A stretch of 64,000 bases of DNA from SCUB01 sp041918675 (GCA_041918675.1 JAYRVF010000014.1:558001-622000); one strand, 5' to 3'. Numbered from the stretch's first letter, positions 43,336-52,618 are shown. Notes: a model not told the origin generated them from the sequence alone. A program made the numbers and translations.

Positions 43336-45162
43336 CTATTTCTTCACCGCGCTGATCTCGGCGCCGGCGGCGTCGAGACCGAACTTGAATTCGAGCGAAA
43401 CATGGTGGAAGCGCGCCACCGTGTAATCGTCATGCAGGGCGAAATTGACGATGTAGGTCTTGCCCGCCTCGATGCCGATGTCGCCGGGCTTGTCCGACTT
43501 CAGCGGGCGGCTCATGACCACCGTCCAGGTATCGCCCTGGAGTTCGCCCTTGGCGTCGACCGGCGCGTCGCCCGAGGGATGACGCTGTTCGAGCACGGAG
43601 CCGTTTTCGGCGGCGGCGCCCGAACGGAAGCGGATCAGATCCATGAACGCGCCCTTGGCGAGGAGACCGTCAAGCGCGGCCTTGTCCTTGACCTTGAGGC
43701 CGCCGCCGCGCGGCTTGTTGTCGTCGCCCTTGATCTCGATCTCGGTGCGCGATTCGGGAATGTATTTGGTGATGCCGTCGGCCGCGCCGAGCGCCTGCGC
43801 CGCGGCGTCGGACTTCAACGTCTCCGGCTTGGGCGCGTCGGGCATGTAGCGCGAGTCGTTGTGGCAGGTGACCCAGCACCCGGCCTGCTCGACGCGCTCG
43901 ATGCCGGCGCCGGAGAACATCACCGCCAGCTTGACCTGGTTCTCGGGATCCATCTTGCCGCCGGCGGCGAACGGCACCGGCGTATGCGGCGCGTCCTTCC
44001 ACTGGAAGCGGAAATGCAGCCGGTCGGCGTCGTAAGCCGCCTGCACCGAGAGATCGACCGATCCGCGCTTGCCGGGAATGGGCGTCGCCTCGGCCTTGGA
44101 GCCGGACACGATCTTGGCGCCCATGTCCTTGACTTCCTTGCCATGGCATTCCGCGCAGCGGTCGCCGGCGCGCAGGAAGGCGCGGGAACCGCCATGGTCG
44201 CGGCCGTTCTGAACCCATTCGAACGAAGCCTGGCCGGGATAGAACAGCGTCACGGTCTTGACCGGCACGCCGCTCCAATCGATCGAACCGCCCGAGGCGG
44301 ACGGGCTCGCGGGCGCCGAAGCGGCGGCGGGCGCGGCGGCCGGCGCGGGTGCGGGCGTCGCGGCGGGTGCCGGCGCGGCGGCGGCTGGCGCTGGCGCGGC
44401 GGGTGCCGGAGCGGCGACAGGCGCGGGCGTCTGCGCGGCGGCCTCGCGCGCCGCGGCGCGCGTGAGGCCCTCGAAATAGGTCTTCGGAATTTCCTTGATG
44501 TAGGCTTTGACCGGCGCTTCGAGCGCCTCGAGCTCGGCGTCGCCCAGCCGGTCGCGCACGTTCTTATGCGCGATGCCCTTGTGGCAATCGATGCAGGTAT
44601 TGCCCGATTCCATCGCCAACAGATGCTGCTTGCGCGCGCGCGGGCGCTGGAATTCGGGATTCATCGACTCGATGGTGTGGCAGTTGCGGCATTCGCGCGA
44701 GTCGGTCGACTTCATCTGCCGCCAGACATTGCCGGCCAAGGTCAGCCGCTTGGCGTCGAATTTCTCCGGCGTGTTGACCGAGCCCATCGCCCAGTGGAAC
44801 ACCTCGTTGCTCGCCTGGATCTTGCGGATGAACTTGTGCACCCAGTCCTTCGGCACGTGGCAATCCGAACAGGTCGCCTGCACGCCGGTGCGATTCTGGT
44901 AGTGGATGGTGGTCGAGTATTCCTTGAAGACGTTGTCGCGCATCTCATGGCACGACGTGCAGAACGGCAGCGTATTGGTCGCCTCCATGACGGTGTTGAA
45001 ACCGCCCCAGAACACGATGCCGGATATGAAGCCCACGGCCACAAGCGTGAGCAGCGAAACGCTCGCGCTTGGCCGGCGCAGTACGCGCCACAGTGAACCG
45101 AGCTTGCTGGTGGAAGCGGCGCCGCCGGTGGAGGCGCCCTTGTTGGAACCGCTGTCGCTCAT
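43336..45162 (-). CDS. NapC/NirT tetrahaem cytochrome fused to a C-terminal dihaem cytochrome domain
   Basis: 608 residues. A membrane anchor (residues about 38-58) precedes a NapC/NirT domain with four haem motifs (CTSCH at 68, then CSDCH, CRNCH, CIDCH). An Ala/Pro-rich linker (about 235-290) joins a C-terminal domain with CAECH near 335 and an unusual C-x3-CH motif (CWVTCH) near 427. The C-terminus resembles the haem-binding subunits of ethylbenzene dehydrogenase/cytochrome c-552 proteins. It probably takes electrons from quinol and passes them to NirS or the cupredoxin. Fused NapC/cyt-c proteins are recorded for some denitrifiers; I have not verified this exact architecture. Confidence 0.85.
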   Translation of the reverse strand: MSDSGSNKGASTGGAASTSKLGSLWRVLRRPSASVSLLTLVAVGFISGIVFWGGFNTVMEATNTLPFCTSCHEMRDNVFKEYSTTIHYQNRTGVQATCSDCHVPKDWVHKFIRKIQASNEVFHWAMGSVNTPEKFDAKRLTLAGNVWRQMKSTDSRECRNCHTIESMNPEFQRPRARKQHLLAMESGNTCIDCHKGIAHKNVRDRLGDAELEALEAPVKAYIKEIPKTYFEGLTRAAAREAAAQTPAPVAAPAPAAPAPAAAAPAPAATPAPAPAAAPAAASAPASPSASGGSIDWSGVPVKTVTLFYPGQASFEWVQNGRDHGGSRAFLRAGDRCAECHGKEVKDMGAKIVSGSKAEATPIPGKRGSVDLSVQAAYDADRLHFRFQWKDAPHTPVPFAAGGKMDPENQVKLAVMFSGAGIERVEQAGCWVTCHNDSRYMPDAPKPETLKSDAAAQALGAADGITKYIPESRTEIEIKGDDNKPRGGGLKVKDKAALDGLLAKGAFMDLIRFRSGAAAENGSVLEQRHPSGDAPVDAKGELQGDTWTVVMSRPLKSDKPGDIGIEAGKTYIVNFALHDDYTVARFHHVSLEFKFGLDAAGAEISAVKK

Positions 45163-45273
45163 CGATCGTCCCGTTCTTCACTTCGCGCGCATGCGAGCGG
45201 ATGATTTTCCCCCGGTTGAGGGTCGGCGCCACCGATGTCGAGATGCAAGTCCTGGATTCAGGCGGAGATCCAG

Positions 45274-45301
45274 GTCATGGACTCAGCGTCATGGACTCAG
45301 C
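45274..45301. repeat. Perfect tandem 14-bp duplication between nirS and the NapC/NirT fusion
   Basis: GTCATGGACTCAGC occurs twice end to end. The surrounding 45163-45528 is otherwise empty of ORFs on either strand and presumably holds the promoter or leader of the nirT-like gene. Confidence 0.75.
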
Positions 45302-45528
45302 GCTTGAATTCCGATCCCGGATGGCAAGTCTCGAACGCGAGACCCGTTGGTCCACTCCAGACCAGATCCGCCGAGCCCACGATCCGATCGGCTCAACGTC
45401 CGCTCATCCGCAATCTTGTTCGCAGCGCCTCTCGCTTGGCAAGGTCACCCGGCACGCCCCCCCGGCGGCCGGGTGCCGGCCCCACCCCTCGCGCGCACGA
45501 ATGCCCGCGCGGCTCGGGCCAGATCGCA

Positions 45529-45554
45529 CCCGAGGCGCCCATGGGCGCCTCGGG
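45529..45554 (-). terminator. Strong hairpin after nirS
   Basis: A perfect 26-bp palindrome with CCCGAGGCGCCC as one arm, centred on AT at 45541-45542, starts 15 bp after the nirS stop. It lacks a U-run, so it may work as an mRNA 3' stabiliser and attenuator that keeps nirS mRNA above the downstream nir genes. Confidence 0.7.
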
Positions 45555-45569
45555 ATCGGTTTCGCACGA

Positions 45570-47240
45570 TCAGTAGATGTCGTGCTGCGTGTTGTTCACG
45601 TTGAACTTGCCGGTCGGCGTGATCATCTCCGGATCCTTGATCACGGTCTTAACCTTGCGCGTCTTGTCGTCGAACACGACGATCGCCGACGGCTCGGTCT
45701 TGCCGGCCCACAACGACACCCACACCTCGTCGCCAGCCGCGTTGTATTCCGGATGGACGACGCGCTTGATCGCCTTGCTCTCCGGCAGGCCGGACAGCTT
45801 CGCCACGTTGATCTGCTCGGGCGCCTTCGACAGGTCGTTGAGGTCGAACACGAACAGCGATTCGGCGATGTCCTTTTCCGGGTTCTGCGGCAGGTCGACC
45901 CACAGGTTCTTCGACTTCGGGTGCGTCTTGACGAAGAGATTGCCGGCGCCAGGCACCTTCAACTCCTCGACCACCTTCCAGGCCTGATCCTTGTGCTTTT
46001 CCGGATCGGTGCCGATCAGCGTGACCACCGCGTCGCCAAGGTGACCGGTCGCCCAGACCGGGCCGAACTTCGGATGATTGAAGTTCGCGCCGCGTCCCGG
46101 ATGCGGGATCTTCTTGGTGTCGACGAGGGCGGCGAGCTTGCCTTCCTTGGTGTCGACCACCGCGATCTTGTTCGACGCGTTGGCGGCGACCAGGAAGTAG
46201 CGCTTGGTGGAGTCCCAACCGCCGTCATGCAGGAACTTCGCCGAATCGATCGTCGTCGTCTTCAGGTTCTTGATGTCGGAGTAGTCGACCAGCAGAATCT
46301 GACCCGTCTCCTTGATGTTGACGACCCATTCCGGCTTGATCTGCGAGGACACGATCGAGGCCACGCGCGGCTCGGGGTGATATTCACCCTCCAGCGTCAT
46401 GCCGCGGGTCGACACGATCTTGATCGGCTTCAGCGTCTCGCCGTCGGTGACGACGTATTGCGGCGGCCAATAGGTGCCGACGATGACGTATTTGTCCTCG
46501 TAGCCCTTGAACTTCGAGGAGTCGACCGAGCGCGCGTCGAGGCCGGCCTTCAGCTCGGCGACGACCGCCGGCTTCTCCATCCACAGATCGATCATGCTGG
46601 TCAGGCCGTCGCGGCCGATGACGTAGATGTAGCGACCCGAGTAGGACAGGCGCGAGATGTGCACCGCGTAGCCGGTCTTCACCGTCGAGATGATCTGCTT
46701 GGTATCGCCGTCGATCAGGGCCACCTTGCCCGCGTCGCGCAACGTCACCGAGAAGATGTTGTTGAGATTGTACTTGTTCATCTGCTTCTTCGGACGCTGG
46801 TCCGGCGGCACGATGACTTTCCAATTCGCCATCATCTCCTTCATGCCCCATTCCGGCGGAACGTCGGGCTTCATCTGGATGTAGGTGGCGAGATTCTTGA
46901 TTTCGTCCTTGGACAGGATGTCGTCGAAGTTCACCATGCCGCCGTCGGTGCCGAGCGTGATGATCTTTTCAAGACGATCCTGGCCGAGCTTGATCGTGCC
47001 GCCCTCGGTCACCTTGCCGTCCTTGTCGGTGCGCGACCAGGTCGGTTCAAGGTTCTTGCCGGTGGCGCCCTTGCGCAGCACGCCATGGCAGCCGGCGCAG
47101 CGCTGGAAGTAGATGTTCTTCGCCTGCTCCTTGGCGTCGGGTGAAAGCGTGGGTTCCTGTGCGAAGGCGACCGTGGAGCCCGCCGCGAAGGCCGCTCCGA
47201 TCGCCAGTCCAAGCACTGAACCGCCGAGTGTGATTTTCAT
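45570..47240 (-). CDS. nirS: NirS, cytochrome cd1 nitrite reductase
   Basis: 556 residues with a Sec signal (residues 1-27), haem c motif CAGCH at residues 48-52 and an eight-bladed d1 propeller ending NVNNTQHDIY, the canonical NirS C-terminus. The d1 His ligands typical of the family lie in the propeller (TGYAVHISRLSY; HDGGWDSTK). It reduces nitrite to NO in the periplasm. A DNR-type box is 67 bp upstream. A hairpin separates it from the downstream biogenesis genes. Confidence 0.97.
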   Translation of the reverse strand: MKITLGGSVLGLAIGAAFAAGSTVAFAQEPTLSPDAKEQAKNIYFQRCAGCHGVLRKGATGKNLEPTWSRTDKDGKVTEGGTIKLGQDRLEKIITLGTDGGMVNFDDILSKDEIKNLATYIQMKPDVPPEWGMKEMMANWKVIVPPDQRPKKQMNKYNLNNIFSVTLRDAGKVALIDGDTKQIISTVKTGYAVHISRLSYSGRYIYVIGRDGLTSMIDLWMEKPAVVAELKAGLDARSVDSSKFKGYEDKYVIVGTYWPPQYVVTDGETLKPIKIVSTRGMTLEGEYHPEPRVASIVSSQIKPEWVVNIKETGQILLVDYSDIKNLKTTTIDSAKFLHDGGWDSTKRYFLVAANASNKIAVVDTKEGKLAALVDTKKIPHPGRGANFNHPKFGPVWATGHLGDAVVTLIGTDPEKHKDQAWKVVEELKVPGAGNLFVKTHPKSKNLWVDLPQNPEKDIAESLFVFDLNDLSKAPEQINVAKLSGLPESKAIKRVVHPEYNAAGDEVWVSLWAGKTEPSAIVVFDDKTRKVKTVIKDPEMITPTGKFNVNNTQHDIY

Positions 47241-47306
47241 GAACCTGTTCCCCCTGATAGGCGGTTGCTAACATTGTGAGACTAGTCGCAGCCGAGGTCC
47301 GACTAT

Positions 47307-47320
47307 TTGATTTCTGTTAA
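47307..47320. promoter_or_regulatory. DNR-type box of nirS
   Basis: TTGAT-TTCT-GTTAA, about 67 bp before the nirS ATG (minus strand). Half-site degeneracy matches the sNOR, hemA and nap boxes. Confidence 0.7.
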
Positions 47321-47433
47321 GGTCGACCACTTTTTTCGCGCCGCAGCGCGACTGGAATGGTTCGACTTTTCGCACCCGATCGCGCGGTGCGACAATTTGC
47401 CAGCCACGCCCGAAACGACGCCACGCGGTACTC

Positions 47434-47943
47434 ATGCGCATGCTCTCGTATCACCCTGATCGGATACGCCGAATCGTCTCCACGGCAATGCGTCGCGCGG
47501 GTTGCGCGGCCACGATCCTGCACACATTCGCTGCAATGGCCGTCGCGTCTCACCTCGCGGTCAACGCGGCGCGCGCCATGGAGGCCGAGGAAGCGCCCGC
47601 CTTTCAGGGCCACGGCGCGGAAATGCAAATGCGCGACGAGGCCGAGGATGCACGCCGGCGCGCGCTCTATTTCGACGGCGTCGCCATGGAGATCGGCCCA
47701 TTGGGGTTGCCCTGCGACCATCTCGTCAAACGCCGTCCGCAGGCCACGGCCGGCACGGGCCATGTCGTGCTGCTGAGCATCAACGCGGGCGGCGCGACGC
47801 GGCGCGCCCGGGTCTGGATACCGCCGGGGACCGCGCCCTCGCTCGCGCAGGCGCGCCAATACGCCCGCGAAAAGGTTCTCGAACGCGCGCCCGACGCCTC
47901 GGTCGCCGACATCGAGGCGAAGGAGTTCATCTGGTGCCGGTGA
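47434..47943 (+). CDS. Hypothetical secreted protein
   Basis: A 169-residue protein, divergent from nirS. Residues 12-49 form a plausible signal peptide (AATILHTFAAMAVASHLAVN, ending ARAMEA). The mature part (EEAPAFQGHGAEMQMRDEAE; YFDGVAMEIGPLGLPCDHLV; FIWCR) is not recognised. Two cysteines may form a disulfide. An alternative reading on the minus strand (47317-48009) is Arg-rich and less credible. No function is assigned. Confidence 0.5.
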   Translation: MRMLSYHPDRIRRIVSTAMRRAGCAATILHTFAAMAVASHLAVNAARAMEAEEAPAFQGHGAEMQMRDEAEDARRRALYFDGVAMEIGPLGLPCDHLVKRRPQATAGTGHVVLLSINAGGATRRARVWIPPGTAPSLAQARQYAREKVLERAPDASVADIEAKEFIWCR

Positions 47944-48085
47944 ACGCGGCGTCGCGCCGACGTCCAGGGTCGCTGGCGATGTTTGACAAATGTCAACGGA
48001 GCCGGGCACGTTTGGCCGACATCAAGGCCCCGACCGGCGGAAGCCGTAAGTTCCCGCCGCACCCGTCCGAGCGATTGGAGCCCGC

Positions 48086-48967
48086 GTGTCCACGATTCAG
48101 CTTCTTCTGAACGCCGGCCTGATCCTCATCATGTTCGAGGTCGGGCTGACGCTGTCGCCCGTCGATTTCACGCGGCTAGCGAGAATGCCGCGCGCGGTCC
48201 TCACCGGGCTCGTGGCGCAGATCGTGCTGTTGCCCGCGCTCGCCATCGGCCTGCTGACGCAGTGGCCGATATCGCCCGACATGACCGTCGGCGTTCTTCT
48301 CATCGCGGCCGCGCCGGGGGGCGTGACCTCGAACCTGCTGACGCTCTTCGCCGGCGGCGATGTAGCCCTCGCGCTCACCTTGACCGCGATCTCCACGCTC
48401 GCCTCGATCCTGACCTTGCCGCTGATCGTCGCCGTCGCCGCTCATCTGTTCGGCGCCGCGAGCGTGGCCATCGAAATGCCGGTCGGCATGATGGCGGGCG
48501 GCATCCTGACCTCGACCATCATTCCGCTGATCATCGGCATGGTCGTCGGCGCCCGCGCGCCGGCGTGGACCTCGCGCTGGGAGCCGCGCCTGCGCCGCGT
48601 CAGCGCCGTTGTCTTCGCCGCCATCGTCGTCGCCACCTTCGCCGTCAACGCCGACGCGTTTCGCAAGCACGCGGCGGCCGTGGGGCCGCCTCTGTTCGTC
48701 CTCAACGCGCTCGCCATGATCGGCGCGGCGATGCTCGCGTTCGCCGCGCGGCTCGACCGCAAGCGCGCGATCGCCATCGCGTTCGAGACCGGCCTTCAGA
48801 ATGCCGCATTGGCGATCTTCCTCGCCATCGGCGTTCTCGGACGCCCCGTTCTGGCGGTTCCCGCCATCATCTATGCCGTCGCCATGAATGTTGGCGCGCT
48901 GGTCGCGCTCGCTGTCCTGCGGCTTTCGCGCCGCGACGTCGCGGCCACGGCGAAGGAGGCCTCATGA
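48086..48967 (+). CDS. Bile acid:sodium symporter (BASS) family transporter
   Basis: 293 residues with nine or ten hydrophobic helices and the BASS core motifs (LILIMFEVGLTLSPVDF; APGGVTSNLLTLFAGGD; FETGLQNAALAIFLA). Members import anionic organic solutes with Na+. The substrate is unknown. It starts GTG or ATG near 48086 and overlaps the downstream SCO gene by 4 bp (ATGA), so the two are coupled. Confidence 0.85.
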   Translation: MSTIQLLLNAGLILIMFEVGLTLSPVDFTRLARMPRAVLTGLVAQIVLLPALAIGLLTQWPISPDMTVGVLLIAAAPGGVTSNLLTLFAGGDVALALTLTAISTLASILTLPLIVAVAAHLFGAASVAIEMPVGMMAGGILTSTIIPLIIGMVVGARAPAWTSRWEPRLRRVSAVVFAAIVVATFAVNADAFRKHAAAVGPPLFVLNALAMIGAAMLAFAARLDRKRAIAIAFETGLQNAALAIFLAIGVLGRPVLAVPAIIYAVAMNVGALVALAVLRLSRRDVAATAKEAS

Positions 48968-49512
48968 TCCGAAACGCGCTCCTTGTCATCGCATTGGCGG
49001 CTTGCCTCGCCGCCGCGTCCACGGCGAGCGCCGGCGATCCCCGCCTCATCGACCAGAACGAGGCGACCGTCACCGAGGCCGAGTTCGGCCCGGCCTACCG
49101 GCTCGTCTATTTCGGCTACACGCATTGCCCGGATGCCTGCCCGCTGGCGCTGCAGACGATGTCAGAGGCGCTCGACCGGCTCGGCCGGATCGGCGAGACG
49201 ATCACGCCGGTCTTCATCACTATCGATCCGGCGCGCGATACGCCGGCGGTGCTCAAGCGATATGTCGACATGTTCCATCCGCGCATGAAGGCGGTCAGCG
49301 GCGACGACGCGGCGATCGCGGAGATCGCCGGCCGCTACAAGATCATCTACAAGCGCGTCGAGCTCGGCCCCGACCGGCCCTACACCATGGATCACACCAC
49401 GTCGATCTACCTGACCGACAAGTCCGGTCGTGTCATCGGCCGCTTCCTGCATACGCTGGCCGCCGGCGAACTCGGCGCGAAGATCGCCGCGCGCCTGGCG
49501 CGCGAGCCGTGA
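48964..49512 (+). CDS. SCO1/SenC-family thioredoxin-like copper protein
   Basis: 182 residues: signal peptide (residues 1-23) and a SCO fold with the Cu site CPDACP (FGYTHCPDACPLALQTM), the SCO loop FITIDPARDTP and a conserved His (YTMDHTTSIYL). This second SCO, separate from senC of the sNOR operon, lies near nos genes and may help load CuA of NosZ. The role is inferred. Confidence 0.88.
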   Translation: MIRNALLVIALAACLAAASTASAGDPRLIDQNEATVTEAEFGPAYRLVYFGYTHCPDACPLALQTMSEALDRLGRIGETITPVFITIDPARDTPAVLKRYVDMFHPRMKAVSGDDAAIAEIAGRYKIIYKRVELGPDRPYTMDHTTSIYLTDKSGRVIGRFLHTLAAGELGAKIAARLAREP

Positions 49513-49519
49513 GGCGGGC

Positions 49520-50254
49520 GTGAGCGATCCCCTGTCCGACCAGTTCGGCGCGCGCGCGGTCACCGCCGCCGAGCGGCGGCGCCTCATCCGCCGCGTCTTC
49601 GACGATGTCGCGCCGCGTTACGACCTGATGAACGACCTGATGAGCTTCGGCATTCATCGGCTTTGGAAGGATCGCCTCGCCGCGATCGCCGCGCCCCGCG
49701 CCGGCGAAATCATCGTCGACCTCGCCGCCGGCACCGGCGACATCGCCCGCCGCCTGGAGCCAAGCGGCGCGGTGGTGATCGCGGTCGATCCGGGCGAGGC
49801 TATGTTGCGCGCGGGAACGCGGGCGCGAGATCGCTTCCTGCGCGTCGTCGCCGAGGGCGAGGCGCTGCCCTTCGCCGACAATTCGCTTGATTGCGTCACC
49901 ATCGCCTTCGGCATCCGCAACGTCACGGAAATGACGACCGCGCTGCGCGAGATCGCCCGCGTGATCCGGCCGGGCGGACGTTTCGTCTGCCTGGAATTCT
50001 CGCGCGCGCGGGCGTGGCTGCGTCCGTTCTACGGACTATGGTCGCGGCTCGGCATACCCGTGCTCGGCGCCGCGATCGCGCGCAGCCGCCATGCCTATCG
50101 CTATCTGGTGCAGTCGATCCGGCGCTTTCCCGACCAGGACGAATTCGCCGCGCTGATTTCGGACGCGGGATTCGTCAACGTGCGCTACCGGGATCTCTCC
50201 TTCGGCATCGCCGCGATCCACGTCGCCGACAAACCCCGCGCCTCAGCCCCGTAG
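49520..50254 (+). CDS. menG: UbiE/MenG-type quinone methyltransferase
   Basis: A 244-residue class I methyltransferase of the UbiE/MenG family: YDLMNDLMSFGIHRLWK, DLAAGTGDIARRLE (SAM loop), FADNSLDCVTIAFGIRNV and PGGRFVCLEFSRA. The enzyme C-methylates demethylmenaquinone or the ubiquinone precursor. A GTG start (49520) follows a short gap. It converges on menA and tlpA at the nos operon end (11 bp overlap with the TlpA-like gene). With menA adjacent I favour menaquinone synthesis, but sequence alone cannot tell UbiE from MenG. Confidence 0.85.
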   Translation: MSDPLSDQFGARAVTAAERRRLIRRVFDDVAPRYDLMNDLMSFGIHRLWKDRLAAIAAPRAGEIIVDLAAGTGDIARRLEPSGAVVIAVDPGEAMLRAGTRARDRFLRVVAEGEALPFADNSLDCVTIAFGIRNVTEMTTALREIARVIRPGGRFVCLEFSRARAWLRPFYGLWSRLGIPVLGAAIARSRHAYRYLVQSIRRFPDQDEFAALISDAGFVNVRYRDLSFGIAAIHVADKPRASAP

Positions 50255-50767
50255 CCGGCGCTCGAAGAAGGCGGCGATTTCGGGCGAGGCCCAGTCGAGC
50301 GGGCCCGTCGCGCGCGCGATCTCCCGCCCCTCGCGGTCGATCACCAGGCTGGTCGGCAATCCGCGCGCCTTCAGGCTCGACAGAAGGTTGCGCTCGCGGT
50401 CGAGATACACCGGCAACGCGCGCGCCGACAATTCCGTCAGCGTGCGATCCGTGGTCGACCAGCCGTGGCGATCAAGCGAAACCGTCACCAGCGCCACACC
50501 GCGCGGTCGGAAGGCGACGTCGAAGGCGAGCAGCGACGGGAACTCGGTCTTGCACGACGCGCACCAGCTCGCCCACAGATGCAGCACGGTGACCTCGCCG
50601 CGCAAATCCTCGAGCCGCACCGCCTCGCCCGCGCGGTTCTCAAGGACGATGGGAGCTAGCGGAAGCGGCGTCTCGTGGCGGACGAGCCCGCCGCCTTCGG
50701 CCGACGATGCGGGCCGCGTCAGCGCCGCGGCGGCGAGAGCAACGAAGGCGCGCCTGGTCAGGTGCAT
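50243..50767 (-). CDS. TlpA-like thioredoxin-fold protein
   Basis: A 174-residue protein with a probable twin-arginine or Sec signal (MHLTRRAFVALAAAALTRPA) and a redox motif WCASCK (HLWASWCASCKTEFPSLL), followed by a cis-Pro region (GLPTSLVIDREG). It is a periplasmic disulfide reductase or copper-handling thioredoxin and may keep CuA cysteines of NosZ reduced. It lies 8 bp after menA, at the end of the nos operon. An upstream ATG at 50797 is in frame; 50767 begins the signal peptide. Confidence 0.87.
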   Translation of the reverse strand: MHLTRRAFVALAAAALTRPASSAEGGGLVRHETPLPLAPIVLENRAGEAVRLEDLRGEVTVLHLWASWCASCKTEFPSLLAFDVAFRPRGVALVTVSLDRHGWSTTDRTLTELSARALPVYLDRERNLLSSLKARGLPTSLVIDREGREIARATGPLDWASPEIAAFFERRLRG

Positions 50768-50775
50768 CGGCGACC

Positions 50776-51678
50776 TCACAGGCCGAGGCCGAGACACAGC
50801 AGCGCGGCCAACACGATTTGATAGCCGGCGGTGCGTCCGAGCAGTCCGTTAAGGCCCGGCCCGATCGGCTCCGTCGTCATTTCGGTCGATAGCCGCAGCG
50901 CGAAGGGCAGCGCGAGGACCGTCAACGCCGGCCAGCCGCTGCCGAGCGCGAGCCCGACGGCAGGCCCGAGCAAGGCCGCGGCGACGAGGACAAGCCGATA
51001 GAGACGGCGCGTCCGCGCGACGCCCAACGCGATCGCGAGCGTGCGCCGCCCGGCGCGCGCGTCGGCGGCGCGGTCGCGATGATTGTTGACGAGAAGAACC
51101 GCGGCCGACGGCAGTCCGATCAGCACGCCGGCCGGAAGCGCGGCGAGCGAGGGCGTAAGGCTCATCAGCCAGGCGGTGCCGCTGACCGCGGCGATGCCGA
51201 AGAAGACGAGCACGAACACCTCCCCGGCCGCGCTCGCCGAAATCGGCGCGGGCCCGCGCGAATAGGCCCAGCCGGCGCCAAGCGAGGCGATGCCGATCGC
51301 CAGGATCGGCATGCCGCCCGCCTGAATGCAGTAAAGCCCCGCCAGCGCCGCGACGAAAAAGGCGAAGATCGCCGCGCGGCGAACCTCGGCCGCGCTCGCC
51401 CACCCCTGCGCCGTGACGCGCGGGGGACCCAGCCGATCGGGCCGATCGAGACCGGTTTCGCCGTCGCTGGCGTCGTTGAGAAGATTGGTGCCGATCTGGA
51501 TGGCGAGCGCGCTCGCCAGCGCCGCGAGAAAGGGCAGCGGTCGAAACGCCTGCGCCTCACGCCAGGCCAGCACCGCGCCGACCAGCACCGGCACGACCGA
51601 CATGGTCAGCGTGCGCGGACGGATCGCGTACCACCAGATCTGACCGGGGGATGGAACGGCGCGCTCGGAAAAACTCAT
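50776..51678 (-). CDS. menA: MenA, 1,4-dihydroxy-2-naphthoate polyprenyltransferase
   Basis: A 300-residue UbiA-superfamily membrane protein with about eight helices. Early MenA features: RPRTLTMSVVPVLVGAVLAW, the first Asp-rich motif IQIGTNLLNDASDGETGLD, LGPPRVTAQG, GWAYSRGPAPIS and the second motif NNHRDRAADARAGRRTL. These are MenA rather than UbiA signatures. It attaches the isoprenoid tail to the naphthoate ring in menaquinone synthesis. It follows nosY by 57 bp on the same strand. No other men or mqn genes lie in the window. Confidence 0.87.
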   Translation of the reverse strand: MSFSERAVPSPGQIWWYAIRPRTLTMSVVPVLVGAVLAWREAQAFRPLPFLAALASALAIQIGTNLLNDASDGETGLDRPDRLGPPRVTAQGWASAAEVRRAAIFAFFVAALAGLYCIQAGGMPILAIGIASLGAGWAYSRGPAPISASAAGEVFVLVFFGIAAVSGTAWLMSLTPSLAALPAGVLIGLPSAAVLLVNNHRDRAADARAGRRTLAIALGVARTRRLYRLVLVAAALLGPAVGLALGSGWPALTVLALPFALRLSTEMTTEPIGPGLNGLLGRTAGYQIVLAALLCLGLGL

Positions 51679-51734
51679 CGATGCGGCCGCCCCGTGCTCT
51701 CGCGTTGTTCCGCCATTCCTGGTCCCGCCATGCC

Positions 51735-52616
51735 TCAGGTCAGATCGCCGCGCCGGAACAGAATGGCGCCGAGCCACGCGGTCAGTCCACCAAGCGCGAC
51801 CGGATAGGCGATCGCCCATGTCAGGAATCCGCGCTCGCCGAACAGGTCGAACAACGTCCACGCCGCCGGTCCGAGCAGAACGAGCTGCGGGTCGAACAGC
51901 ATCATCGAGCCGGTGCGGAACACCTGAAGCGGATTGAACAGCGCGATGCCGACGACGAGTTCGGCCGGCACCTGCTGACGAACGAGCAGGCCGAGCAGAA
52001 CGAGGTCGAGACCCGCCACCAGCACCAGCCAGATGAGAAACGCCGTCGTCTGCGCGGCGTCGGCCGAGCGCGTCAGCGCCGAAATCAGAAAACTGATGCC
52101 GAGGAAACACCACACCAGCGCGATCAGAAGGCCGGCGTCGATCAGGAGATGGCGCCAGGGCACGCCGACGCCGCTGACAAGCGCCCAGGCCGCGGCGAGC
52201 GCCAGCCCGAGCAGCACCGGCAGGATCGTTACGACGAAGCGCCCGGTCAGGCGGCCGGCGTACCAGACGCCGAGCGGGATCGGGAGCGCCAGCATGTATT
52301 CATAGACCCCCGCCTCGCGATCGCCCGCGATCGTGCGCACGGTCGAGATCAGCACGAAGACCGGCAGGATCGCCATCGCGAGCTGGGTGTAGGTGACGAG
52401 CGTGCGCGAAAGGCCCTGGAATCCCATCACCCGCGATTCGGTCAGGCCGAAGCCGAGCAGTACGCCGATGATCGCGCAGAACACGATGGTGTAGAAATGA
52501 AACCAGCGCGCGCGAAAAACCTCGGTGATGTCGAGCCTGACGGTGGCGAGGAATGCGCCGAACCCGAACGGGGCCGGCGGCGCGGACGTGGTCTGCGGAA
52601 TCGGTCCCTGCAACAT
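51735..52616 (-). CDS. nosY: NosY, ABC-type permease of the nos copper/sulfur assembly system
   Basis: A 293-residue membrane protein with about six helices (DITEVFRARWFHFYTIVFCA; ISTVRTIAGDREAGVYEYML), typical of NosY/ABC-2 permeases. With NosF it forms the transporter that serves NosD in CuZ assembly. ATG 52616 is chosen; upstream in-frame residues are Arg/Ala-rich. Confidence 0.92.
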   Translation of the reverse strand: MLQGPIPQTTSAPPAPFGFGAFLATVRLDITEVFRARWFHFYTIVFCAIIGVLLGFGLTESRVMGFQGLSRTLVTYTQLAMAILPVFVLISTVRTIAGDREAGVYEYMLALPIPLGVWYAGRLTGRFVVTILPVLLGLALAAAWALVSGVGVPWRHLLIDAGLLIALVWCFLGISFLISALTRSADAAQTTAFLIWLVLVAGLDLVLLGLLVRQQVPAELVVGIALFNPLQVFRTGSMMLFDPQLVLLGPAAWTLFDLFGERGFLTWAIAYPVALGGLTAWLGAILFRRGDLT

Positions 52617-52618
52617 CG

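Noticed and set aside
47317..48009. Minus-strand reading over the secreted hypothetical protein
   Set aside because: Arg-rich composition without signal peptide or domain; the plus-strand frame has a plausible signal peptide.
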